Positions 20,389 to 28,388 of a DNA stretch of 31,441 nt are shown here, piece after piece. The stretch spans positions 1-31,441 of the forward strand of contig CAZYIC010000006.1 in assembly GCA_964646925.1 (NCBI GenBank), in the 5' to 3' direction. Each line of letters begins with the position of its first letter. Position 1 is the stretch's first letter. The translations under genes and the position numbers were made by a program. The notes under the pieces were generated by a model that had not been told where the DNA came from, ran no database searches, and was given only the letters and a program-made list of their open reading frames with translations. The DNA comes from GWB1-37-8 sp964646925. Its GTDB lineage: Bacteria > Patescibacteriota > Microgenomatia > Levybacterales > UBA12049.

Positions 20389-20769
20389 ATGAATCAAGCT
20401 CGGATTTTGGTAGTTGAAGACAATTTATTTTTAAGAGAATTGTACTCAGACATTTTATCGGGAGAGGGATATAAAATTGAAGCGGCTCAAGACGGAGAAG
20501 GGGCTTTAGCTAAAATGAAATTAGGCGGTTATAACCTGGTTCTTCTTGATATAATCATGCCAAAGATGGACGGACTGGAGGTAATGAGGCAAATACAAAA
20601 CACCCCCCCTCAAACTCCAAACAAATGCGTAGTATTTTTAACCAATCTCGATAAAGACGAAGAAATTAAAACAGCTTTACAGTTAGGGAATGGTTATTTA
20701 ATTAAAAGTCAAATTACGCCGGGAAGTTTGGTCGAAGAAATAAAAATATATCTTGATAAATATAAATAA
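20389..20769 (+). CDS. Single-domain response regulator (CheY-like)
   Basis: A 126-aa stand-alone receiver domain. The acidic pocket (Glu10, Asp11), the phospho-acceptor Asp54 in LVLLDIIMPKMDG, the switch Thr85 (VFLTN) and the conserved Lys106 (YLIKS) are all present. No DNA-binding output domain follows, so it likely acts by protein contact or as a phospho-relay. The histidine kinase gene 0.4 kb downstream on the opposite strand is the obvious partner, though the two have separate promoters. The predicted mRNA is leaderless. Confidence 0.95.
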   Translation: MNQARILVVEDNLFLRELYSDILSGEGYKIEAAQDGEGALAKMKLGGYNLVLLDIIMPKMDGLEVMRQIQNTPPQTPNKCVVFLTNLDKDEEIKTALQLGNGYLIKSQITPGSLVEEIKIYLDKYK

Positions 20770-20775
20770 TAACAT

Positions 20776-20803
20776 TGTCATTCTGAGCGTAGCGAAGAAT
20801 CTC
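20776..20803. repeat. TGTCATTCTGA repeat, partial copy
   Basis: The 28-nt TGTCATTCTGAGCGTAGCGAAGAATCTC is the left-hand form of the palindrome at 21126-21179, in the same orientation. It encodes the last residues and TGA stop of the GIY-YIG gene (RDSSLRSE). Confidence 0.75.
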
Positions 20804-21116
20804 TTCCCACACCATAAGTAGCCGCATTTTCCTCCAATATGATAAATAAGTCCTTCCATTCAGGGTTTTTAGACTCAACCAAGGAAATTTTTTTGCTCCT
20901 TAGCCACCCTTTTATTTTCTTCTCTGCTTCTATGGCATCATTAACATTTTGAAATTCTTCAAAATAAACAAGCCTACTCACATTATATTTTTTTGTAAAA
21001 CCTTCAATAAACTTAGTCCTGTGTTCATACATTCTTCTGAACAAATCATTGGTCATACCTGTGTAAAGAACTTTGTTGTTCTTATTTGTTAAAATGTAAA
21101 TGTAATAATGTCTCAT
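20778..21116 (-). CDS. GIY-YIG domain nuclease-like protein
   Basis: A 112-aa protein of the small stand-alone GIY-YIG family. The motif is YYIYILTN (4-11) followed by VLYTGMTNDLFRRMYEH (17-33, in two parts), with the catalytic-type Tyr, Arg and His and a downstream Glu64 (AIEAEKKIKGW). I start it at MRHYYIYIL. An ATG five codons earlier lies inside the flanking palindrome. The C-terminal RDSSLRSE and stop are supplied by the other repeat copy. The substrate of such small members is unknown. The gene sits alone between the convergent 3' ends of the regulator and kinase, like an insertion. Confidence 0.85.
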   Translation of the reverse strand: MRHYYIYILTNKNNKVLYTGMTNDLFRRMYEHRTKFIEGFTKKYNVSRLVYFEEFQNVNDAIEAEKKIKGWLRSKKISLVESKNPEWKDLFIILEENAATYGVGRDSSLRSE

Positions 21117-21125
21117 AATGTTATT

Positions 21126-21179
21126 TGTCATTCTGAACGAAGTGAAGAATCTAGATCCTTCGTTTCACTCAGGATGACA
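21126..21179. repeat. TGTCATTCTGA...TCAGGATGACA palindrome, full copy
   Basis: A 54-nt element with two 27-nt arms (TGTCATTCTGAACGAAGTGAAG and onward, against CTTCGTTTCACTCAGGATGACA). It supplies the TGA stop and last two serine codons of the histidine kinase. It also overlaps the 5' flank of the GIY-YIG gene. Same type as 14831-14896. Confidence 0.85.
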
Positions 21180-23331
21180 AAGGGAGGGTTTTTAGAGTAA
21201 AACTGAATTTAGATCCTTTTCCTAATCCCTCTGATTCTGCCCAGATTCTACCATTCATCAGCTCAACTATAGACTTTGAAAGATACAGTCCCAATCCTGT
21301 CCCTTGAGTATTCTGCTTTACCAAATAGTTTGTCCCAACCATAGCAAACTTTTGGAAAAGTTTTGGCAGATCTTCTTGACTTATCCCTTTTCCATCATCC
21401 GTAACCGAAACAGTTTCTATTTGCGTTTTAGGATCGTACTCAATTGTAATTCTTATATTTCCATTTTCCGATGTAAATTTCAAAGAATTTCCGATTAGAT
21501 TTATCAGAACTTGCTCCACTCTCTCCGGATCTGCCTGAACTTTTGGCAAAGCTTTTAGAGGCCTTGCAAATTGTAAGTTTATTTTTTGCTCTTGAGCTTT
21601 AGGAAGTATTTCCGTATAAATCGTGCCTATTAATTCGGCAAGGTCAATAGGCTTAACAGCAAGAGTGAATCTTCCCGATTCTATTCTGGATACATTTAAC
21701 ATGTCGTTTACCAAATTAATTAGTCTTTGTGTTGACGAGTATGCTCTATCAATGTACATTCTCTGCTTTTCGGAAAGGGAAGGAGCATTGTTTTTGTCAA
21801 GCATTAGCCAGAGATAGGATTTAATTACAGTCATCGGGGTTCTCAATTCGTGGGATGCCAGAGACACAAACTCATCCTTCAACTTATCAATCTCCTGAAG
21901 TTTGGAATTCGCCAGCTGCAAATCTTTGGTTGCGCGATCAATTTTTTCCTCCAGAGTAATATTAAATCTACGAATCTCTTCGTATGCTTTGGCATTTTCT
22001 ACTGCAACCGATGCCTCAGGACCAAATATCTTTAAAAGCTGTATGTCTTTTTCAAAGTAAATATCTCCGGACTTTTTATCTCCCAAAAGCAAAAGCCCAT
22101 GCATTTTTTCTCCAATATATAAAGGGAGAATAAATGATGCGTCAAGTCTACGCATTATCTCTTTGTTTTTTTCATTTTCCTCTTCCTCTAAAATCATGAT
22201 TCTTTTGTTTCCGCAAATATGCCGCATCTCATCTTCGTTATATTTATTTTTGTCTACAAATCCTCCCGAGATAGATAAAGGCGGATTCTTTTCCTGGAAG
22301 ATATAAAATGTCGCTTTTGAAATATGCATTGTATTGAATAGTTGATTCAATGTCTTTCTAGCTAAATCTTCAAGTCTAAGAGTCGAAGCTAGAATTTTTG
22401 TTAATTTCGACAAAAGTTCATTTGAGTCATAATTATTCTTAAAGAAAATTTTATCGGTTAACTTTTCCAGATAATATTTTAGAGATTGAAATGTAAATAC
22501 GACAAATATGGTTAAAAACGCATATAATATAGTTTTGCTGATATTTATTCCCTCCGTAAGAAATGAGTTTCCAACAACAAAAACCGCTGTTGTATAAAAA
22601 ATAGCAATTATGCCAACTAACAATATATAAGCTATAGATCTGGCAACTACAAGTCTGATGCTCATCAGTCTATGTTTTATAATTGCATATGCTACTCCGC
22701 TTATCCAAAAAACAGTAAAAAGCTGGCCAATCCAGTTAAGCTCGAAATATCCAAGTGTTGGCAGATTTAAATTGGTAATCATTGCCGGCGTAGACGCTGC
22801 AGTCATACCTACTAGTATGTAAAGAATTTGAATCCTAACCAAACGGCTCTCCTTAAAAAACTTTCTAAAAAGTACTATGTATGAAGCGATAAAGAAGCCA
22901 GGAATATAAAAAATATAAAGCCAATAATATGCCCATCCAAAAATAATTTTTTTTTCAAATCCCGGATTGACTACAATTTCCTTTATAACGCCACCATCCG
23001 ACAAAGTTACAACAGCCATTATGATATTAAGAACAATAATTGCCAACATAACTACGCCGCTAACTTTCCGTTTTGGGAAAAATAAACCAAAAAGTAAAAA
23101 TGCCGTAGGTATAAAAACAGGGAAAAAATACAATAGTTTTGCCCATATTATCGAGGATGATGCATCAGAAGCTCTAAAAAATATCATTGCCAGACACCAT
23201 GCAGTTATTCCGAATGCTGTAATTTCAAATGTAATATTAGCTTTTGTTTTAGCAGAACGAAGATGAATAAGTATGGAAAGAACTAAATTGATGATAAAGG
23301 CAGAGAAAATTAAAAAATTTCTTAGATCCAT
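21169..23331 (-). CDS. Membrane sensor histidine kinase (7TM-GAF-HisKA-HATPase)
   Basis: A 720-aa hybrid-free sensor kinase. Residues 1-285 hold eight or nine hydrophobic segments resembling the 7TM histidine-kinase N-terminal region. A GAF-like domain spans about 305-450. A coiled coil follows (EEKIDRATKDLQLANSKLQE), then the HisKA domain with His494 in FVSLASHELRTPM. The ATPase domain has the N box with Asn615 (NLIGNSLKFT), G1 (VTDDGKGI, 643-650) and G2 (GTGLGLYLSKS). It probably phosphorylates the neighbouring receiver protein. The last codons come from a palindromic repeat. Its own promoter gives a 6-nt gap to the ATG. Confidence 0.95.
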   Translation of the reverse strand: MDLRNFLIFSAFIINLVLSILIHLRSAKTKANITFEITAFGITAWCLAMIFFRASDASSSIIWAKLLYFFPVFIPTAFLLFGLFFPKRKVSGVVMLAIIVLNIIMAVVTLSDGGVIKEIVVNPGFEKKIIFGWAYYWLYIFYIPGFFIASYIVLFRKFFKESRLVRIQILYILVGMTAASTPAMITNLNLPTLGYFELNWIGQLFTVFWISGVAYAIIKHRLMSIRLVVARSIAYILLVGIIAIFYTTAVFVVGNSFLTEGINISKTILYAFLTIFVVFTFQSLKYYLEKLTDKIFFKNNYDSNELLSKLTKILASTLRLEDLARKTLNQLFNTMHISKATFYIFQEKNPPLSISGGFVDKNKYNEDEMRHICGNKRIMILEEEENEKNKEIMRRLDASFILPLYIGEKMHGLLLLGDKKSGDIYFEKDIQLLKIFGPEASVAVENAKAYEEIRRFNITLEEKIDRATKDLQLANSKLQEIDKLKDEFVSLASHELRTPMTVIKSYLWLMLDKNNAPSLSEKQRMYIDRAYSSTQRLINLVNDMLNVSRIESGRFTLAVKPIDLAELIGTIYTEILPKAQEQKINLQFARPLKALPKVQADPERVEQVLINLIGNSLKFTSENGNIRITIEYDPKTQIETVSVTDDGKGISQEDLPKLFQKFAMVGTNYLVKQNTQGTGLGLYLSKSIVELMNGRIWAESEGLGKGSKFSFTLKTLPLSS

Positions 23332-23337
23332 AATTTA

Positions 23338-23366
23338 ATAGTAAATCATGGATTTATTTAATGCAA
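23338..23366 (-). promoter_or_regulatory. Leaderless promoter of the histidine kinase
   Basis: TTGCAT (23361-23366), 17-bp spacer, TACTAT (23338-23343) on the minus strand, then 6 nt to the kinase ATG. It lies in the 43-bp gap after the dehydrogenase gene. Confidence 0.55.
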
Positions 23367-23374
23367 ATTAAGAT

Positions 23375-24769
23375 CTACTTTTGACCCACCTCTCTTATCT
23401 CCTCAGTTATGAGTGTCCTTAGCACCTCTATTGGACTAGGAACTAACGGTACCGGCTCCCCCCAACTTTGAGGAGAGGCCAAACCAATCTTCAACTTTCG
23501 TCTAGCTTCTCTAGCGCATGTAGCTCTTTCCAAAGTTACCCGTCCTGTTTCCGCAGTATATCCCCCCGCATCTGTTGCTATAACCTCCAATAAGCATGTC
23601 CATTCAGCATTTCCTACCAACCCATAATTAAATGTATTTTTAAATCCATCAGGAAGTTTACCAACGACCCAAATAGTTTTAGCCCTTCCTCTTTTTGCTT
23701 CTTTAGAAGTCATTGAGGGAGGCTGAGAATCATTTATAATAACTGTGCCGGGATCTACATGCTCTGCTTTTATAAAAGGTTCAGGCGCAGAAGCCGCAAC
23801 TAATACGATCTTTGATCCTTCGCAAGCTTTTTTCAATTGATCATCTCCCCCTGTAATTTCAATTTGCGCATTGGGATATAATTTTTTCCCTCTCCCATCC
23901 GCTCTTTCCAATATCTCATTTTTTCTTTTTTCCAGCGCTGTAATCATAATCTTTCTATCATGCAGATGAAATTTTCTTACTCCCTCTGCTAGTAATACTT
24001 CTGTCATTGCCGTACCGATGGAACCAAATGCCCCTATTACTGTTGTCTGTGATTCTCTGGGATCTATATCTAAATCTCTTGCTGTTTGATTATAAATTTC
24101 ATTCATAAAATCTGTTGTAAAATCATGTCCTGTGACAACTGCGACATCTGAAACTTTTTCCTTAAGCTTTGTGCCATGATCCGTTAATGAAGCCAATGTT
24201 TCTCCAAGCCCGACAGTCTTGGCGCCCATTCTCTTTGCCAATTCAGCAGCCTGAATAATACGGGAACGAGCATAATTTACTCTTGATGCTGTACCATTAT
24301 GCTGTTCTAGCGCATATGGGGTTATGGGGATAGAAATTATAGCGCATTTTATATCCTTACCATTTAATGTACCCTTTACTTCTCCTACTTTAAAGGGAGG
24401 CATTGAGTTCCATAATAGCTCCACATCTTCTTCCGTCATACCATGCTTTGGGTCTAAAATAGGCAGGCATCGAGTTGAATCATCCAGGTGTTTAAAAACT
24501 TCCCCATCGACATTTACATTCGTCTTCCTATAACGACGCGTATGAACAAAAAACGCAGAAGTAGCAGTTTCCGAAGGATTTTCATTTTCTCTAAAAGCCT
24601 TATCTATTATACTTATACTTTCATTCCAAACGTTTTCCGGAATTGTCCCTTTATATTTATCTAATATAAACCCTATATATTCTTTTCTAGAAGTCCAAGA
24701 AGTTTCATGCGGCTGAAAATCTTTTGGAATTCCACTGCTACCGCCAATAGCTTCTTTATTTACAACCAT
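23375..24769 (-). CDS. Acyl-ACP reductase-like NAD(P) dehydrogenase
   Basis: A 464-aa protein with a Rossmann nucleotide-binding site, TTVIGAFGSIGTAMTEVLL (GxFGxIG at 246-252). Ahead of it are IIQAAELAKRMGAKTVGLGETLAS (about 171-194) and a VTGHDFTT strand. This order and spacing match the fold of long-chain acyl-ACP reductase and the related COG5322 dehydrogenases, where the segments read roughly LGGFTSI and TTGN. Cys392 (NAEWTCLLEV) falls where the acyl-enzyme cysteine of the cyanobacterial reductase lies (MFACFAEA). An extra N-terminal region of about 110 aa is unmatched. The substrate is not predictable: it could be an acyl-thioester reductase or an amino-acid-type dehydrogenase. Confidence 0.6.
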   Translation of the reverse strand: MVVNKEAIGGSSGIPKDFQPHETSWTSRKEYIGFILDKYKGTIPENVWNESISIIDKAFRENENPSETATSAFFVHTRRYRKTNVNVDGEVFKHLDDSTRCLPILDPKHGMTEEDVELLWNSMPPFKVGEVKGTLNGKDIKCAIISIPITPYALEQHNGTASRVNYARSRIIQAAELAKRMGAKTVGLGETLASLTDHGTKLKEKVSDVAVVTGHDFTTDFMNEIYNQTARDLDIDPRESQTTVIGAFGSIGTAMTEVLLAEGVRKFHLHDRKIMITALEKRKNEILERADGRGKKLYPNAQIEITGGDDQLKKACEGSKIVLVAASAPEPFIKAEHVDPGTVIINDSQPPSMTSKEAKRGRAKTIWVVGKLPDGFKNTFNYGLVGNAEWTCLLEVIATDAGGYTAETGRVTLERATCAREARRKLKIGLASPQSWGEPVPLVPSPIEVLRTLITEEIREVGQK

Positions 24770-24795
24770 AATTAATTTTAACTACTCGAAAATGT

Positions 24796-24824
24796 ATTAT
24801 AGGAGATACGGGTATAACAATCAA
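24796..24824 (-). promoter_or_regulatory. Promoter of the acyl-ACP reductase-like gene
   Basis: TTGATT (24819-24824), 17-bp spacer, perfect TATAAT (24796-24801) on the minus strand, with a 26-nt gap to the ATG. Confidence 0.75.
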
Positions 24825-24846
24825 TAACTCACACTAAGTTTGTCTA

Positions 24847-24875
24847 TTGTAAAAAATAATGTTTTCTATTACAGT
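24847..24875 (+). promoter_or_regulatory. Possible promoter of the lipase gene
   Basis: TTGTAA (24847-24852), 17-bp spacer, TACAGT (24870-24875), then 7 nt to the GTG start. Both boxes are only 4/6 matches. The spacing fits the leaderless pattern seen elsewhere in the window. Confidence 0.35.
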
Positions 24876-24882
24876 TTAATTA

Positions 24883-27399
24883 GTGATATTATTTGCCCGT
24901 AGCGCTATTTTCTCTACCTTCCTCTTTTTATTTTTTATTTTTCTGTTTTGTTCAAAAACATATGCGGCTCTAACGCCAACTCCCGTACAGGAACAAACCT
25001 TAAAACTTCCAATCACACTAGGGAATACGACGAACCAAAAAATACAAAACCCCGCTTCACTAGATTCATCGCTGTCTGCTTCAGGCTTGGAAACATTATT
25101 TCTGCCTGCGAATGGTACAACCGTACAGAGTTCTGTTCTCGAAAATGGGCAACAATACATCATTAGAATTTCAGGAACTTTTATTTGGGGAAATTGTGAC
25201 AAGATAGCATGTCCTAATGGAGGACCTGATTACAAACGATATGGTGACGCAGGTTATTTGACGGATGACCATTGGAAAAGTTTTTCTGATCCATCATGGT
25301 CTAACATTATTTACCTTAATATTAACGGTCATCGTTTTATTCCGGATAAGTATAGTTCTCGACATGTATATTCTCTTGGTCTTACGGGAAACGGGAGTCC
25401 GGCAACCTTTAGGATCAATGATTGTTCCTATTGCTATCCCGATAATTCAGGTTTTTTAACTGTAGAAATAAAATCAGTACAAAAAACTCCCCTTATACTT
25501 ATTCCGGGAATAGCGGGATCGGAATTGAAGACAACAGAAGATGTAAATTGGAAAAGCGATAATGATCATGGAGGAGTCTGGGAGCATGTTTATCCGTCCG
25601 GAGAAAAAGTTTGGGTTAATAATCTGGAGGCGCTTAAGCCGGGAAACGATGACTATTTTGATGTTTTAAGAATGAAACCGGATGGACAAACAAGCGAAGC
25701 AAATTTGGGATTAACAGATAACTTGTTTGAAGGATATCAGGAGGCGATTAACTTTTTTACTTCTAATGGTTATACATTAAACCAGGATTTTTTTGTTTTC
25801 CCTTATGATTGGAGAAGAGATATTGCATTAACCGCTTCTCTTCTTGATCAGAAAATTCAGCAAATTAAAACCCAAACAGGAAGCGCAAAAGTGGATATTA
25901 TCGCTCATTCAATGGGGGGACTGGTTGCGAGAAATTATATTGTGGATTCTGAAAAAGCCAAAAATGTCAGAAAATTATTCACTTTAGGAACACCGCATTT
26001 GGGGGCAGTAGAATTTTTGAAAGCTTTACAGTATGGCATATGTCTTAAGTATCCAGTTGGTTCGTTTTGCTCCACCCTTAATCCTTTGGAAGTAAAAGAT
26101 ATACTTCAGAATACAATTAGCGGTTTTGAATTAGCTCCCAGCCAAAAATACTTTAACTTTTATTCAGAAGAAGACAGCAATCATCCCTATCCCTACAAAA
26201 CAGAATCTGGAGCTCTAAATTATATGCAAATTAAAAATTTACTAACCAGCCTTAGCTTTAACACTTCTCTTTTTAATCCTTCTGAAGCTTTCCATACTTT
26301 AGATAACTCGTTACCTAATACAAATGATGTTGATGTTACTGTAATTGCAGGATCCGGACAGAAAACTTTAGGACAAATCGTTGAAGAAAAGAAAATTTCT
26401 TTGTTGGGAATTCCATACATTCATAAGGACATGATTAATATTAATGGTGATGAAACAGTGCCGTTGTTTAGTGCCTCACTCATAGATTCTAGTAAGAGTT
26501 TATCTCTTTTGGGTAATGCAAAAGTCTTTTATGCTAATCAAAAGCATGATAATTTAGTCTCTTCCGGTCCTGCGCTAAATTTAGTAAAAAATATTCTTAA
26601 CAACGACAGTCAACTGCCCGACGGAGTTTCCGCTGTGCCTTATCATTTTGGCGGTACCGGATTATCTGTCCATTCACCGGTTAATATTCATGTTTATGAT
26701 TCCTTAGGGAATCATACGGGACCAACTAGTGATGGAGATTTTGAAGCAAATATTCCTGGAAGTTCATATGATACCCTGAATGACGCTAAATTTATTTATT
26801 TACCCGATAATGGAAATTACGATATAAAATTTGAAGCAGAGAATCAGGGAAGTTTTGATTTTAAAATCAGAAAATATGAGAATGATGAAAATTCGGAAAC
26901 CATACTCTATAAAGAAATTCCCTTGACTAACAATACAAAAGCAGAAGCCCAATTTGATACGGATTCAGATCAGGTGCCAATCATTAAAGTCGATGAAGAT
27001 GATGACGGAAGTTTTGACTTTGATGTTGAGCGCTTCAGTATTCTGGAGGGAGATGTAAATTATGATTATGATCCCCCAGTCATCTCATTTAATGTCAGCC
27101 CAAAATCTATCTGGCCGCCAAACAATAAAATGGTTAACGTAAATATTACAGGCATCGTAACCGATGAGAATCCATATTTAATAAACATCCTAGTTGATGA
27201 TGAATATGATCTAATAGAGCCTTCGATAACTATTGAAAATGAAACCGATATAAATCAAACTATAAAATTAGAGGCTTTCAGAAGAGGAGATGATAAAGAT
27301 GGCAGAATCTATAAGGTGAAAATATTGGCTACGGATCTGGCTGGAAATACCTCGCTTTCTACAACAGAAGTGGTTGTTCCGCATGACCAGGGGAAATAA
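24883..27399 (+). CDS. Secreted LCAT-type lipase/acyltransferase
   Basis: An 838-aa exported alpha/beta hydrolase. A signal peptide (hydrophobic 8-22, ending ...SKTYA-A near 28) is followed by a Cys-containing N-terminal domain. The hydrolase runs from LILIPGIAGSEL (204-215) through YDWRRD to the nucleophile elbow AHSMGG with Ser343. Asp523 (INGDETVP) and His555 (QKHDNL) complete the triad, a layout shared with lecithin:cholesterol acyltransferase-like lipases. C-terminal beta domains (about 590-725 and 731-838) resemble cell-surface Ig-like modules (PPNNKMVNVNITG, ATDLAGNTS). A GTG start is used, since the nearby ATG frame closes at once. Likely role: cleaving or transferring acyl chains from external lipids. 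Confidence 0.88.
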   Translation: MILFARSAIFSTFLFLFFIFLFCSKTYAALTPTPVQEQTLKLPITLGNTTNQKIQNPASLDSSLSASGLETLFLPANGTTVQSSVLENGQQYIIRISGTFIWGNCDKIACPNGGPDYKRYGDAGYLTDDHWKSFSDPSWSNIIYLNINGHRFIPDKYSSRHVYSLGLTGNGSPATFRINDCSYCYPDNSGFLTVEIKSVQKTPLILIPGIAGSELKTTEDVNWKSDNDHGGVWEHVYPSGEKVWVNNLEALKPGNDDYFDVLRMKPDGQTSEANLGLTDNLFEGYQEAINFFTSNGYTLNQDFFVFPYDWRRDIALTASLLDQKIQQIKTQTGSAKVDIIAHSMGGLVARNYIVDSEKAKNVRKLFTLGTPHLGAVEFLKALQYGICLKYPVGSFCSTLNPLEVKDILQNTISGFELAPSQKYFNFYSEEDSNHPYPYKTESGALNYMQIKNLLTSLSFNTSLFNPSEAFHTLDNSLPNTNDVDVTVIAGSGQKTLGQIVEEKKISLLGIPYIHKDMININGDETVPLFSASLIDSSKSLSLLGNAKVFYANQKHDNLVSSGPALNLVKNILNNDSQLPDGVSAVPYHFGGTGLSVHSPVNIHVYDSLGNHTGPTSDGDFEANIPGSSYDTLNDAKFIYLPDNGNYDIKFEAENQGSFDFKIRKYENDENSETILYKEIPLTNNTKAEAQFDTDSDQVPIIKVDEDDDGSFDFDVERFSILEGDVNYDYDPPVISFNVSPKSIWPPNNKMVNVNITGIVTDENPYLINILVDDEYDLIEPSITIENETDINQTIKLEAFRRGDDKDGRIYKVKILATDLAGNTSLSTTEVVVPHDQGK

Positions 27400-27404
27400 G
27401 AGAA

Positions 27405-27641
27405 CTATTTTCTATCAATAACTTTTCTAAATAGTTTCCAAATTCCCCAAATAATTACAAACCAGAAAATAATATCAAGAGCCAACAAAAGACCGTCAGT
27501 AGATGAGCCAGATGCAAAGCTGAATGGAAGACCACCCTTTCCGCCAACTAAACTACCGCTTATTAAGTCATTTATCATTGCTACTCCATAGGTTATAATT
27601 ACGCTTAATATAGCAATAACCACAAATGATTTTTTGCTCAT
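27405..27641 (-). CDS. Small two-helix membrane protein, unknown
   Basis: A 78-aa protein with two hydrophobic stretches (residues 6-31, VVIAILSVIITYGVAMI, and 51-69, LLLALDIIFWFVIIWGIW) joined by a Gly/Ser-rich loop (SLVGGKGGLPFSFASGSS), and ending in a basic FRKVIDRK. It is convergent with the lipase gene, 5 bp from its stop. I recognise no family. A TTGTTG/TAGTGT pair (27648-27676) places a weak -10 just 6 nt before the ATG. Confidence 0.75.
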   Translation of the reverse strand: MSKKSFVVIAILSVIITYGVAMINDLISGSLVGGKGGLPFSFASGSSTDGLLLALDIIFWFVIIWGIWKLFRKVIDRK

Positions 27642-27710
27642 AGTTTTACACTACCACAAAATTTCCGCGTCAACAACTTTACCGCTAAATAGCTGATGTC
27701 TTTTGTCATA

Positions 27711-27740
27711 TTGAATCTCTTTTTAAGATTTTAGTATATT
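27711..27740 (+). promoter_or_regulatory. Leaderless promoter of the 58-aa gene
   Basis: TTGAAT (27711-27716), 18-bp spacer, TATATT (27735-27740), then 6 nt to the ATG at 27747. Confidence 0.55.
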
Positions 27741-27746
27741 TGAAGT

Positions 27747-27923
27747 ATGAAGAGAAAAATATCTGCAACTCATTATGTAGATAAATTAATTTTTGCAAAA
27801 TTAGATTATATTTTGGCGTTAGCAAAACTGATGGTTGCAGAAACAAAATACCGTAATTCATTATATGCAAAGAGAAATAGCTTAAGCTATCCAAAAAAGG
27901 AGGCTCTCACCTTTAGTCCTTGA
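27747..27923 (+). CDS. Small basic protein (58 aa), unknown
   Basis: An ATG-started 58-aa frame ending in TGA. The protein begins MKRKISATHYVDKLIFAKLDY and has an aliphatic Ala/Leu helix (YILALAKLMVAETKYRNSLY), then a Lys/Ser/Pro tail. No family is recognised. A promoter with a 6-nt gap lies upstream, and the opposite-strand frame here is Phe/Ser/Tyr-rich and looks like a shadow. It overlaps the -35 of the next small gene. Confidence 0.5.
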   Translation: MKRKISATHYVDKLIFAKLDYILALAKLMVAETKYRNSLYAKRNSLSYPKKEALTFSP

Positions 27924-27947
27924 TTTCTAGATTAAAATTAATACAAT
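27920..27947 (+). promoter_or_regulatory. Promoter of the 51-aa gene
   Basis: TTGATT (27920-27925), 16-bp spacer, TACAAT (27942-27947), then 9 nt to the ATG at 27957. Confidence 0.45.
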
Positions 27948-27956
27948 TATACCTAT

Positions 27957-28112
27957 ATGGCATTTCGTAAAACAAAAACTGTAATAAAACCAAGAAAGCT
28001 AAAAAAGAATCTCTTCGCAAAGTCGTGGTGTCATGGCGCAAGCGCTAATTGGAAAATTGATTATTATGATAAGTTGTATTTCAGAAAGGAAGAAGATTCA
28101 AGGCATTTTTGA
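27957..28112 (+). CDS. Small basic protein (51 aa), unknown
   Basis: A 51-aa frame ending in TGA. It opens MAFRKTKTVIKPRKLKKN and continues with an aromatic, non-repetitive part (FAKSWCHGASANWKIDYYDK, then LYFRKEEDSRHF). The balanced use of Trp, His, Cys and Tyr argues that it is a real protein. Its stop codon overlaps the promoter of the following antitoxin-like gene. No family is recognised. It may belong to the same small defence-type cluster. Confidence 0.5.
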   Translation: MAFRKTKTVIKPRKLKKNLFAKSWCHGASANWKIDYYDKLYFRKEEDSRHF

Positions 28113-28118
28113 TATAAT
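28110..28118 (+). promoter_or_regulatory. Extended -10 promoter of the antitoxin-like gene
   Basis: TGA-TATAAT gives an extended -10 with a perfect hexamer (28113-28118), which can work without a good -35, and none is seen. The -10 ends 6 nt before the ATG at 28125, again predicting a leaderless mRNA. Confidence 0.6.
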
Positions 28119-28124
28119 ACATTT

Positions 28125-28388
28125 ATGAATTATTTGTGGTATACAAATTCAAAAGATAAAAAATCTCCAGATGCTATTCATCAAACTTTGGCATTTGGAA
28201 GTCTTCGCGATATTAAACTTCTCAAAAAAACAATAGGAGTCAAAAAAATAAAAAGTATTTTTTCCCGATATCCCAAAAAAATATATACAGCTTCTCTTTT
28301 GAACTTTGTTAGAAACATTATCTTACGCATACACACTTCCGTTGATGAGCAAAAATATCTTAAAAATACACCAAGACGTATTGGATAA
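28125..28388 (+). CDS. Antitoxin-like partner of AbiEii
   Basis: An 87-aa protein, MNYLWYTNSKDKKSPDAIHQ and onward, with the pattern H-Q-x-L-A-F-G-S-L-x-D-I-x-x-L-K at 19-34 and SLLNFVRNIIL at 57-67. This recalls the short proteins (DUF6922-like) that often precede AbiEii-type nucleotidyltransferases. The link rests on position and this pattern, not on a firm family match. Its end overlaps the toxin-like gene by 44 nt, so the two are translationally coupled. Probable role: neutralising or regulating the downstream protein. Confidence 0.6.
   Translation: MNYLWYTNSKDKKSPDAIHQTLAFGSLRDIKLLKKTIGVKKIKSIFSRYPKKIYTASLLNFVRNIILRIHTSVDEQKYLKNTPRRIG

Noticed and set aside
27706..27894. 62-aa minus-strand frame
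   Set aside because: The + strand frame at 27747-27923 has a better promoter and start, and the minus frame is Tyr/Phe/Leu-rich as expected for a shadow.
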